A stretch of 41,799 nucleotides of DNA. Origin: Candidatus Dormiibacter inghamiae (lineage in GTDB: Bacteria > Chloroflexota > Dormibacteria > Dormibacterales > Dormibacteraceae). Made by a program: the position numbers and the translations under genes. Location of the stretch: contig JAEKNQ010000016.1 in assembly GCA_016464825.1 (NCBI GenBank), positions 1 through 41,799 of the forward strand. Direction: 5' to 3'. The number at the start of each line of letters is the position of its first letter. The first letter of the stretch is position 1. The notes below the pieces were generated by a model. The model did no database searches. It worked only from the letters and a program-made list of their open reading frames with translations, and was not told where the DNA came from. Below are positions 1 through 7,111 of the stretch, piece by piece.

Positions 1-141
1 CCTCTACGACGACTGGTGTGACGTTTACAATCGGCTCCGGCCGCACAGCTCGCTCGGCTACATGCCGCCAGCCGTCTTTGCGGCCGCGCTCATCAACCCG
101 GAACCCTTATTGAGGGTGGACCACTAAACGGGGACCGGTCA
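1..141 (+). mobile_element. 3' end of an IS3-family insertion sequence
   Basis: The window opens inside an insertion sequence. The transposase tail ends at 127, and the likely right terminus is the TCA near 139-141: read on the other strand it starts TGACCGGTCCCC, which fits the TGA..TCA ends usual for IS3-family elements. The left end is outside the window, so neither the target duplication nor the full inverted repeat can be checked. The exact boundary is an inference. Confidence 0.55.
2..127 (+). CDS. IS3-family transposase (OrfB, integrase core), C-terminal fragment
   Basis: Only the last 41 codons are visible. They carry the signature that closes the DDE integrase core of IS3-type OrfB proteins: YNRLRPHSSLGYMPP, followed by a short tail ending at TAA. 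The catalytic DDE residues lie upstream of the window, except that this fragment would follow the final Glu region. It is open at the 5' edge because the window starts here. The next gene begins about 80 bases later and is unrelated, so the element simply borders it. Confidence 0.8.
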   Translation, partial: LYDDWCDVYNRLRPHSSLGYMPPAVFAAALINPEPLLRVDH

Positions 142-205
142 ACACCGTCAGGACCGCTGGCAGCAAACTGCGTACGTCTTAGCGTGCGCGGAGGAACAGT
201 TTGGC

Positions 206-1498
206 ATGAGCTCCGCTACGACGCTGACCTTTCTCAGCCTGGGGAACCCGACAGGGCTCAAGTTCATCGTCGAGCACGGCGGCCTGCGCGCCATCTTCGA
301 CTTCGGGCGTGAGCACGCTCCCGGCCGGGCGCTCTTCTCGCTTGGCTTGGTGCCGCGGCCCGGCCGGGAGCTCGCTGACGAACTGGCAGTGGGGATCGCC
401 CCGAAGCTGTCCGGCGTCTACGACGCCTGGGATGGCCGCACGGCGGTCTTCCTCTCCCACCTCCACCTGGATCACTCAGGGCTCGTTCATCACCTGCACC
501 CCGATGTGCCCCTCTACTACCCCGCCGCAATGGAGCCGCTTCGGGCCGCCGTCGAGGGTTCGGGCTACCTCCCTTGGCGGCGGCCGCCCGGCACTCAAGT
601 GGCCGACGGCGCGACCGTCGGCGGCGGCGAGCTCTCAGTCCACTTCCTGGCGGTGGACCACGACCTCCCGGGGGCCAGCGGCTTCCTGGTCAGGACGCCC
701 GAGCTGGCGCTTGCTTTCACTGGTGACCATCGTTGGCACGGATCGCATCCGGAGCTGACCGCCGCCTTCGCCCAGGCCGCTCGCGGCGCCGACGTTCTGG
801 TTCAGGAGGGGGTGACACTGGGCGCACCGCCGCCGGGAGCGACCCCGCTCTCCGAGCACCAGGTCTGGGCGGGGTTTGAGCGCCTGCTGCTGGAGCGAAC
901 GTCGGGCCTGGTGATCGTCAACGCCTATCCGATGAACCGGGAGCGCGTCGCCGCCTTCGCCGCCGCCTGCGAGAGGCACGGGCGGCGCTTCCTCATGGAG
1001 GCCCAGGCCGCCCAGATCGCCGGATACCCGGGCGTATTGACCGACCCGGGCGGAGTCGCGGCGGACCCCGCTGGCCACTGTCTTCAGCTCGGCTTCGGCG
1101 GCTTGCCCAGCCTGATCGACTTGCAACCCCCGCCCGGCTCCGTCTACGTTCACAGCGATGGGGCGCCGATGGGGCCGTTCGACCCGGCCTGGACTGTGAT
1201 GGAGGCGTGGCTGGCGCGGTTTGGGTTGGAGTTCGTAGGCCTGGGCAGCACTGGCCACTCCTGGCCTGAAGACATCGTCAGGATGGTGCAGGCCGTCCGG
1301 CCGGGGCTGGTCGTACCAGTCCACAGCCGCTCTCCTGAGGCCCTGGAGGTCCCGGGCGTGCCGCGCCTATTGGCTGAGCCGCAGAGGCCCTACGCCGCCG
1401 CCGAGCTGAAGGCCCTGGCCCGGCAGCTGTTCGCTAGAGCCGCAGGTCCCACTCCGTCAGCGCATGGAGGTGATCCCGCGCCGTCAGGTCGAACGTGA
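206..1498 (+). CDS. Metallo-beta-lactamase-fold hydrolase, RNase J / beta-CASP-like
   Basis: The 430-aa protein has a metallo-beta-lactamase fold. The metal-binding HxHxDH motif is seen as SHLHLDHSG (about residue 88), a second metal region as FTGDH, and near the C-terminus GHSWPEDIVRMVQAVRPG followed by PVHS, which resembles the GHS..D.......P...PVHGE pattern of beta-CASP and RNase J-like enzymes. Two zinc ions would be expected. Start ATG 206 has GGAGG at 190-194, 11 bases upstream. Its last 65 bases overlap the 3' end of surE on the opposite strand. The substrate is unknown; nuclease or another phosphodiester or ester hydrolase activity is possible. It lies next to nucleotide-salvage genes, which hints at nucleic-acid turnover, but this is inference. 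Confidence 0.75.
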   Translation: MSSATTLTFLSLGNPTGLKFIVEHGGLRAIFDFGREHAPGRALFSLGLVPRPGRELADELAVGIAPKLSGVYDAWDGRTAVFLSHLHLDHSGLVHHLHPDVPLYYPAAMEPLRAAVEGSGYLPWRRPPGTQVADGATVGGGELSVHFLAVDHDLPGASGFLVRTPELALAFTGDHRWHGSHPELTAAFAQAARGADVLVQEGVTLGAPPPGATPLSEHQVWAGFERLLLERTSGLVIVNAYPMNRERVAAFAAACERHGRRFLMEAQAAQIAGYPGVLTDPGGVAADPAGHCLQLGFGGLPSLIDLQPPPGSVYVHSDGAPMGPFDPAWTVMEAWLARFGLEFVGLGSTGHSWPEDIVRMVQAVRPGLVVPVHSRSPEALEVPGVPRLLAEPQRPYAAAELKALARQLFARAAGPTPSAHGGDPAPSGRT

Positions 1499-2201
1499 TG
1501 GGCGTGATGCTGACCCAGCCGTTCGCCACCGACCAGGCATCGGTGTCCTCGGCGGTGTCTTTCATCTCATAGGTCCCGGCCAGCCAGTAGTACGGCTGGC
1601 GGCGAGGGTCCTCGCCGACTTTGAAGGCCTCCTGGTAGTTGGAGTCCCCCTGCCGGGTGACCTTGACGCCCTTGATCTCGTTGCGGGGCAGGTTGGGCAC
1701 ATTGATGTTGAGCAGCACCTTCTCAGGCAGCCCCTTCTCCAGGACCAGCTTGGCGACGCCGCGCGCAATCTCGGCGGCCACGTCCCAGCGTGGCTCCACG
1801 AACGCTGCCAGCGACACAGCAATCGATGGAATGCCCAGAATGCGCGCCTCGGTGGCGGCCGAGACGGTGCCTGAGTAGATGATGTTGGTGGCTGTGTTGG
1901 GCCCTAGGTTGATGCCTGACACCACGAGGTCCGGCCGGGTGCCCTCGCCGAGCACTCCGCCCAGTGCCAGCTTCACGCAGTCGGCGGGGGTGCCGTTGGT
2001 CGCGTAGCCGATCTTCCGGCCCTCGAGCGAGAACTCCTTCACGCGCAGCGGGAGCAGGGTGGTGATCGCATGCCCGACGGAGGAACGTTCGGCGTCCGGC
2101 GCGACCGCCACTGTCTCACCCAGTTGCGATAGTGAGTGGTAGAGAGCGTGGAGGCCTGGCGAGGTGATGCCGTCGTCGTTGGTGACGAGGATGCGCGCTA
2201 T
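1434..2201 (-). CDS. surE: 5'/3'-nucleotidase SurE
   Basis: SurE removes phosphate from nucleoside 5'- and 3'-monophosphates using a divalent metal. The N-terminal motif RILVTNDDG (metal-binding Asp pair), then VAPDAERSSVGHAIT, NGTPADCVKLAL and VSGINLGPNTATNIIYSGTV are hallmark SurE segments, and the length (about 255 aa) is normal. The expected start falls on an ATA codon at 2199-2201 giving ATA-GCG-CGC-ATC-CTC, with GGGGA about 7 bases upstream. The nearest in-frame GTG is about 29 codons further up and lies antisense to the N-terminus of the next gene, so ATA is proposed as the start. A G-to-A error is the alternative. It is divergent from the SAHH-like pair and tail-to-tail with the beta-lactamase-fold gene. 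Confidence 0.9.
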   Translation of the reverse strand: MARILVTNDDGITSPGLHALYHSLSQLGETVAVAPDAERSSVGHAITTLLPLRVKEFSLEGRKIGYATNGTPADCVKLALGGVLGEGTRPDLVVSGINLGPNTATNIIYSGTVSAATEARILGIPSIAVSLAAFVEPRWDVAAEIARGVAKLVLEKGLPEKVLLNINVPNLPRNEIKGVKVTRQGDSNYQEAFKVGEDPRRQPYYWLAGTYEMKDTAEDTDAWSVANGWVSITPITFDLTARDHLHALTEWDLRL

Positions 2202-2283
2202 CTGGCGGTCCCCAGGCCGGCCCGTACCGCGCTTCGCTCCCCGGCTCCGAGCGCAGATCTCGATAAGAGGAGAGTATGAGAGA

Positions 2284-3546
2284 GTGGAGCGCACGCAAGC
2301 AGCCGAACGATCCCGCATAGCCGATCCGGCCCTGGCCCCCGAGGGTGAGCAGCGGATCGAGTGGGTGGCCAGGCATTCGCCGGTTCTGAACCGTTTGGCT
2401 CGAGCTCGCCTGGCCGACGGTGCGCTCAGCGGCAAGCGGATCGCTCTGGTCGTCCACCTGGAGGCCAAGACCGCTTACCTGGCGACGCTGCTGGCGGAGA
2501 CGGGGGCGGAGGTGGTCGTCGCGGGCAGCAATCCGGGCTCGACCCAGGACGCAGTGGCGGCGGCCCTGGTCCGGCGGGGGATCGAGGTGCATGGCGTCCA
2601 TGACGCTGAGCCAGAGGCCTTCGAGGCCGATCTGATGGCGGTTGCTGACACCCGACCCGAGCTCATCATCGACGACGGCGCGGAGCTCACGACCCGCTTG
2701 GTCAAGCAGCGATCCGACCTGGTCCCCGGACTGGGCGGTGTCACTGAGCAGACCACGACCGGGGTCCACCGCCTGCGGGCGTTGGCCGCCTCGGGCCGGC
2801 TCACCTTCCCAGCGATCGCCGCCAACGACGCGCTCTGCAAGCACCTCTTCGACAACCGCTACGGGACCGGCCAGTCGACCCTGACCGCCATCCTGCGCCT
2901 CACCAACCGCAGCGCCGCCGGCAAGGAGTTCTGCATAGTGGGGTACGGCTGGGTGGGCAAGGGACTTGCCCGCTACGCAGCAGGTCTCGGGGGCAGGGTG
3001 ACAGTCGTGGAGGTCGATCCGATCCCCGCCCTGGAAGCGCACATGGACGGGCATCGGGTGGCGCGGCTGGCAGATGCGCTGCCTGACGCCGACGTCGTGA
3101 TCACCGCCACAGGTGGGGTCGAGGCCGTGGGCCGTGAGCACTGGGCGCTGCTCCGGGACGACGTCCTGCTCGCCAACGCCGGCCACCACGACCGTGAGAT
3201 CGACGTGGAGACCCTTGACGCAGTCGCCGATCGGGTGGAGGACGTGAGGCCGGGCGTCCGCCGTTACAGCCTCCGCGGCGGCGTCCGCTGCTACCTGCTC
3301 GCCGACGGGCGGCTGGTCAACATAGCCGGCGCGGACGGACACCCGGTCGAGATCATGGACCTTTCATTCGCCGTCCAGGCCCTGGCCGTACACCACCTTG
3401 CCTCGACCAAGCTGGAGCCCGGTCTGCACAGGCTGCCGGCCGAGCTGGACAGTGAGATCGCCCTGACCAAGCTGGAAGCACTGAGCATCAGGCTCGACGA
3501 GCTCAGGCCGTCCCAGCGCGCCTTCTTCGAGCAGTGGCAGGCGTGA
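2284..3546 (+). CDS. Archaeal-type S-adenosylhomocysteinase-like protein, copy 1 (possible S-inosylhomocysteine hydrolase)
   Basis: This 420-aa protein is homologous to NAD-dependent SAHH, which splits S-adenosylhomocysteine to homocysteine and adenosine. Visible are GSNPGSTQDAVAAAL, IIDDG, the cofactor-near TEQTTTG (residues 154-160), NDALCKHLFDNRYGTGQS with the key Lys, Asp and Asn, the NAD loop GYGWVGKG, the AGHHDREID histidine (301) and DGHPVEIMDLSF. It lacks the long C-terminal PDHYRY tail, like archaeal enzymes. Unusual points are Gln156 in place of the usual Glu, and HLEAKT (58-63) where SAHH has H-x-T-x-E-T, so the adenine-contacting Glu is Lys. Start GTG 2284 follows AAGAGGAGAG. It overlaps the next gene by GTGA, implying coupled translation. 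It is probably active on an SAH-related nucleoside. Confidence 0.8.
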   Translation: MERTQAAERSRIADPALAPEGEQRIEWVARHSPVLNRLARARLADGALSGKRIALVVHLEAKTAYLATLLAETGAEVVVAGSNPGSTQDAVAAALVRRGIEVHGVHDAEPEAFEADLMAVADTRPELIIDDGAELTTRLVKQRSDLVPGLGGVTEQTTTGVHRLRALAASGRLTFPAIAANDALCKHLFDNRYGTGQSTLTAILRLTNRSAAGKEFCIVGYGWVGKGLARYAAGLGGRVTVVEVDPIPALEAHMDGHRVARLADALPDADVVITATGGVEAVGREHWALLRDDVLLANAGHHDREIDVETLDAVADRVEDVRPGVRRYSLRGGVRCYLLADGRLVNIAGADGHPVEIMDLSFAVQALAVHHLASTKLEPGLHRLPAELDSEIALTKLEALSIRLDELRPSQRAFFEQWQA

Positions 3547-4808
3547 GGCGGCACAGCCTGCGGTCAGTGGTCAAGGACCCCCACCTCGCCCCCGGGGGCG
3601 GGCGCAAACTCGACCTGGCGGGCACCTGGGCGCCCGTCTTGAACCGCGTTCGCGAGCGGCTGCTGGCCGAGGGCAGCGTGCGCGACCGTCGGGTGGGGAT
3701 CATCCTGCCGGTGGAGCCGAAGACCGCCTACCTTGCCGTGATGCTGGCCGAAGCTGGCGCCCAGGTGGCGCTGGCCGCGCCTGGGGCGCTCACCCAGGAC
3801 GACGTCGCGGCCGCCTTGGCAGAACGTGGCGTCCAGGTCTTTGCCCGCAGTGACTCGACTCCTGAGCGGGAGCTCGAGTTCTACTCGGAGGTGCTGGATC
3901 GGCGGCCGGAGGTGGTGATCGACGATCGGGCAGCGCTCATTCGCATGGCCCACACGACCCACCCGCAGGCGCTCCAGGACCTGATCGGCGCTTCGGAGGA
4001 GACCACTACAGGCGTCGTCACGCTGCGGGCGATGGCCGGTGCGGGAGCGCTCCGGATCCCCTGCATCGCGGCCAACGACGCCAGGTGCAAGCACCTCTTC
4101 GACAACCGCTACGGGACCGGCCAGTCGACCATCACAGCCGTGCTGGACTCGACCAATCTGCTGCTGGCGGGCAAGGTTCTGCTGGTCATCGGTTACTCCT
4201 GGGTGGGCAAGGGGATAGCCGCGCGAGCCCGCGGCATGGGCGCCAAAGTGACGGTCAGCGAGGTGGACCCGATAGCCGCGCTCGAGGCCTTCCACGACGG
4301 CTTCCGAGTCGAGCCGGTCATAAAGGCGTGTGAGACGGCCGAGATCGTCATGACAGCTACCGGCGTACCTAACGCTCTCCCTCCCGACGCCATCGATCGC
4401 CTGCCCGATGGGGCGCTGCTGGCGAACGCGGGCGCGGTCGACGATGAGTTCGACCTGCGCAGGCTGCGCGAGCGGGCGCAGGGGGCGCGGCTGGCGCGGC
4501 GGAACGTGGAGGAGTTCCGGCTGGCAAACGGCCGGTCGGTGTTTGTGATCGGCGACGGGAAGGTGGTCAACCTCTCGGCCGGCGAGGGCCATCCGGTGGA
4601 GATCATGGATCTCACCTTTTCGGTGCAGGCTCTCTCAGCCCGTCACCTGCTGCTCCACGGCAGCGAGATGGACTCTGCTGTCCACCTGCCGCCGCCTGAG
4701 ATCGACCAATGGGTGGCTCGGCAAAAGTTGCAAAGCCTGGGTGTGAGCATCGATCACCTCACCCCTGAGCAGGAGCGCTACTCCAGCAACTGGGAGGCTC
4801 ACGCTTAG
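3543..4808 (+). CDS. S-adenosylhomocysteinase-like protein, copy 2 (probably altered catalysis)
   Basis: A second, diverged SAHH homologue of 421 aa directly behind copy 1. It keeps SEETTTGV, NDARCKHLFDNRYGTGQS, the NAD loop (here GYSWVGKG) and EGHPVEIMDLTF. It has lost two histidines important in SAHH: the His of the substrate motif is Pro56 (ILPVEPKTAYL), and the active-site His of the NxGH segment is Ala298 (NAGAVDDEFD). Lys60 again replaces the adenine-contacting Glu. It may be a non-catalytic partner of copy 1, since SAHH is an oligomer, or an enzyme with another substrate. The start is taken as GTG 3543 because it overlaps the TGA of copy 1; GTG 3534 is also possible. The TAG stop uses the first base of the adjoining MITE. 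Confidence 0.75.
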   Translation: MRRHSLRSVVKDPHLAPGGGRKLDLAGTWAPVLNRVRERLLAEGSVRDRRVGIILPVEPKTAYLAVMLAEAGAQVALAAPGALTQDDVAAALAERGVQVFARSDSTPERELEFYSEVLDRRPEVVIDDRAALIRMAHTTHPQALQDLIGASEETTTGVVTLRAMAGAGALRIPCIAANDARCKHLFDNRYGTGQSTITAVLDSTNLLLAGKVLLVIGYSWVGKGIAARARGMGAKVTVSEVDPIAALEAFHDGFRVEPVIKACETAEIVMTATGVPNALPPDAIDRLPDGALLANAGAVDDEFDLRRLRERAQGARLARRNVEEFRLANGRSVFVIGDGKVVNLSAGEGHPVEIMDLTFSVQALSARHLLLHGSEMDSAVHLPPPEIDQWVARQKLQSLGVSIDHLTPEQERYSSNWEAHA

Positions 4809-5062
4809 TGTCCCGCGCCAGAGATTCGTTGGCATATGGCGGCTCCGGACACCGATGCCAGCGTCAACCCACCCCACGAAGCAGGCTTCGCGGGGACCCC
4901 GGAATTGGGGCCCGGCCCGTCGTCGCACGCCCCCGCTGCGCGGGACCCCCGGCTGGAAAGTCCGCTCCTCCTAGTTCCGCCCCTTCCTTGTCCTCGGCGC
5001 CCGGACCGGCGCCCTCCGGGCGCCTGCCACAATCTACTCAACGAACCCCTGGCGCGGGACAC
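4808..5062. mobile_element. IS630-like MITE, copy 1 (255 bp)
   Basis: A short non-coding element with near-perfect terminal inverted repeats of 24 bases and 2 mismatches. Both ends start GTGTCCCGCGCCAG inward, and both are flanked by TA (4806-4807 and 5063-5064), the target duplication of the IS630/Tc1-mariner superfamily. It contains a strong internal stem of 10 pairs (4996-5005 with 5015-5024). A second, shorter copy lies at 30054-30267, with most of the difference being about 41 bases absent near its left third. It holds no transposase and must have been moved in trans. The insertion falls between the two genes of a probable operon. Confidence 0.8.
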
Positions 5063-5066
5063 TAGC

Positions 5067-6370
5067 TTGCCGGTGCGTTACCGAGCGGACGCCGTGGTCA
5101 CCTGCGATACTGCCTTCAGCGTCCACCGGCCGGGCGAAGTGGACGTGGAGGGCGGCCGGATCACTTGGGTGGGCCCTGTCGCTGACGCGCCCCCGGCCAC
5201 GGGAGCGGAGCACCGATTGGCGGGGCTTCTCATGCCAGGGCTTGTCAACGTGCACTGTCACTCCCCGATGACGCTGTTCCGCGGTGCTGCTGAGGACGTG
5301 CCACTCGCAGTCTTTCTCCGCGAACGGCTGTGGCCGCGCGAGAGTCGCCTGGAAAGGGACGACGTCTACTGGGGCATGAGGCTGGCCTGTGCCGAGCTCT
5401 TGCGCGCGGGCGTCACCACCACCTGCGAGATGTACATGCAGGAGGAGGCCATCCTGGCGGCGGTGCTTGACGCCGGAACCCGCTGCGTCCTCACTCCTGC
5501 TGTCTTGGAGATGCCTTCGTGGCCTCGTTTCCCGAGCTGGCAGCGGCGGCTCGCCGATGTTCTCGCCTTCCGCGCCGAACACGCAGCCGCGGGCGACCGC
5601 GTCGAGGTGGGCGTTGCCGCCCACTCGGCCTATGCACTTCCGCTGGAAGGCGTGAGGGCGTGGCCCGGGCGGCCCAGGAAGTGAGCGCGCTTTTTCACAT
5701 CCATGTGGCGGAGACCCGGGATGAGGCGCAGGCGCTCGAGCGCCGGCATGGCAAGACTGTTCCTGCCCTCCTCGCCGATCAAGGCTGCTTTGACGGCCGG
5801 GTGCTCGCCGCCCACTGCGTTTGGCTCTCCGACGCCGATCTCCAGCTGTTCGCCGAGCATGATGTGGCCGTGGCCCACTGCCCCCAGAGCAACGCCAAGC
5901 TTGGGGCGGGGATCGCGCGTCTGACGGACATGCTGCGCTTGGGCCTGCGGGTAGGCCTCGGCACTGATGGTCCTGCCTCCAACAACGACCTCGACCTCTG
6001 GGAGGAGGTGCGGCTGGCACCGCTTCTCGCCCGTCTCAGGACCGGCGAGGCGCAGGCTCTGACCGCGCCGGAGGCTCTCCGCCTGGCGACTAGCGGAGGC
6101 GCTGCGGCGCTGGGGCGCGACGACATCGGAGTCCTCGAGCCAGGCCGGCTGGCGGACATGGTTCTCATGCGCTTGGATGACCCGACCTTCGTCCCCCTGG
6201 TGGAGCCTGAGGATGTCTGCTCGCACCTCCTCTGGTCAGCGTCGAGCCGGCTGATCAGTGATGTGTGGGTGGGGGGGCAGCCAGTTGTGGCCGACGGTGA
6301 ATGCCTGACAGTCGATAGGGAGCGGGCGCAGCGCGAGGTCCAGCTGCGGGCGGTCCGCCTGGCGGGCTGA
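5067..6370 (+). pseudogene. mtaD: S-adenosylhomocysteine / 5'-methylthioadenosine deaminase (amidohydrolase), frameshifted
   Basis: Amidohydrolases of this type deaminate SAH, MTA or 5'-deoxyadenosine to the inosyl form. The first frame (to 5684) holds the metal HxH as NVHCHSPMTLFRG (His63, His65) and the substrate His in AHSAYALP. The second frame (to 6370) continues with LFHIHVAET, AHCVWLSDADL, HCPQSNAKLGAG and the family hallmark GTDGPASNN, and ends normally. The two frames join at about 5656-5661, where one missing base restores a collinear protein of about 435 aa, so the gene is broken by one indel or the base is a sequencing error. The best starts are TTG 5067 or GTG 5073, just after the MITE. 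It belongs with the SAHH-like pair upstream. Confidence 0.85.
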
Positions 6371-6506
6371 CCAACGAGAGTGTGTCCCCGCACTTGTGCC
6401 GATGGACCCGCATCGATCCGCATCGACGGTCACGAGTTGCGGGCGTCACTAGGGCACGCTTGGGCGACGTAGAGCGGAATCGGCTGAGCGGCGGCGTGTG
6501 GTCGGG

Positions 6507-6526
6507 TAGGACTTCACAGCGCTGTG
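6507..6526 (+). promoter_or_regulatory. Probable promoter -10 box with palindromic operator over the start codon
   Basis: TAGGAC (6507-6512) sits about 11 bases before GTG 6524 and could be the -10 box of a near-leaderless transcript. The perfect 12-base palindrome CACAGCGCTGTG (6515-6526) covers the expected transcription start and includes the GTG start codon. A dimeric repressor binding here would block initiation. No -35 box is convincing. Confidence 0.4.
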
Positions 6527-6976
6527 CAAGTGATCCCCAGCGGAGGTGTCACCATCGACGGCGCTGAGCTCGTGAAGTTCGTGCGGCAGCACGGCCTGGC
6601 GGTGGTCGCCACCCGCGGGCCGGAGGGAGCGCCGGAGGCGGCGCTGGTCGGTGTGGCGGCCACCAACCAGCGGGAGATCGTCTTCGATACAGCCATCCGT
6701 TCTCGGAAGTACCGCAACATCCAGGCGGACCCGCGGGTCGCGCTCGTGATCGGCTGGGAGAATGAGGTCACTGTGCAGTGCGAGGGCGTCGCCGACATCC
6801 TGATCGGCCCCGATCGCGACAGGTGCCTGCGGGCCTACCTCGAGCAATACCCTGACGGCCGGCGGCGAGCCGAGGACCGCGACATCGCTCACATTCGCGT
6901 CCGGCCCGGCTGGCTTCGTTACAGCGACTACCGGCCCGGCTCGTTCGGCATCCACGAGACCCGCCTCGACAGCTAG
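6524..6976 (+). CDS. Pyridoxamine 5'-phosphate oxidase-fold protein
   Basis: The 150-aa protein fits the split-barrel PNPOx/flavin-reductase fold that binds FMN or F420. Visible is the N-terminal pattern FVRQHGLAVVATRGPEGAPEAALVGVA (described here in two parts: FVRQHGLAVVATRG, then PEGAPEAALVGVA), followed by IVFDTAIRSRKYRNIQADPRVALVIGW, a typical strand-helix stretch in which K and NI precede the DPRVAL strand. It ends with VRPGWLRYSDYRPGSFGIHE. Small proteins of this type act as oxidoreductases or haem or flavin binders, and the substrate cannot be read. The start GTG 6524 has no Shine-Dalgarno site but lies just after a -10-like box; GTG 6530 is an alternative. It stands between the deaminase and the nucleoside importer, apparently with its own promoter. 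Confidence 0.7.
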   Translation: MQVIPSGGVTIDGAELVKFVRQHGLAVVATRGPEGAPEAALVGVAATNQREIVFDTAIRSRKYRNIQADPRVALVIGWENEVTVQCEGVADILIGPDRDRCLRAYLEQYPDGRRRAEDRDIAHIRVRPGWLRYSDYRPGSFGIHETRLDS

Positions 6977-7038
6977 GAACGTCGGCGGCCCCGACAGCTG
7001 GGAACGGCAGTGGCCTCACCAGCCCGCGTATCTCAGGC

Positions 7039-7067
7039 TTGCCGCCCTGCCATTGTTGCCCTAGACT
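7039..7067 (+). promoter_or_regulatory. Promoter of the nucleoside importer operon
   Basis: TTGCCG (7039-7044) and TAGACT (7062-7067) are separated by 17 bases, a good housekeeping-type promoter. It precedes the lipoprotein start by about 45 bases, leaving room for the GAGGAGG ribosome site at 7100-7106. The same TAGACT box recurs before other genes and the tRNA in this window. Confidence 0.55.
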
Positions 7068-7111
7068 TCACTCGCGCCGCGCGCAGGGCGCCAGTTTTTG
7101 AGGAGGACACT

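Noticed and set aside
2202..2468. SurE extended N-terminally to 344 aa
   Set aside because: The extra residues are antisense to the first SAHH-like gene and have no SurE similarity.
2116..3342. Long open frame on the minus strand (408 codons) across the first SAHH-like gene
   Set aside because: It is antisense to a strongly conserved gene, has no domain-like motif and reflects third-position GC bias.
4836..5066. N-terminal extension of the deaminase into the MITE
   Set aside because: The translation of the MITE is Pro/Ala-rich with no homology; the family starts at about 5067.
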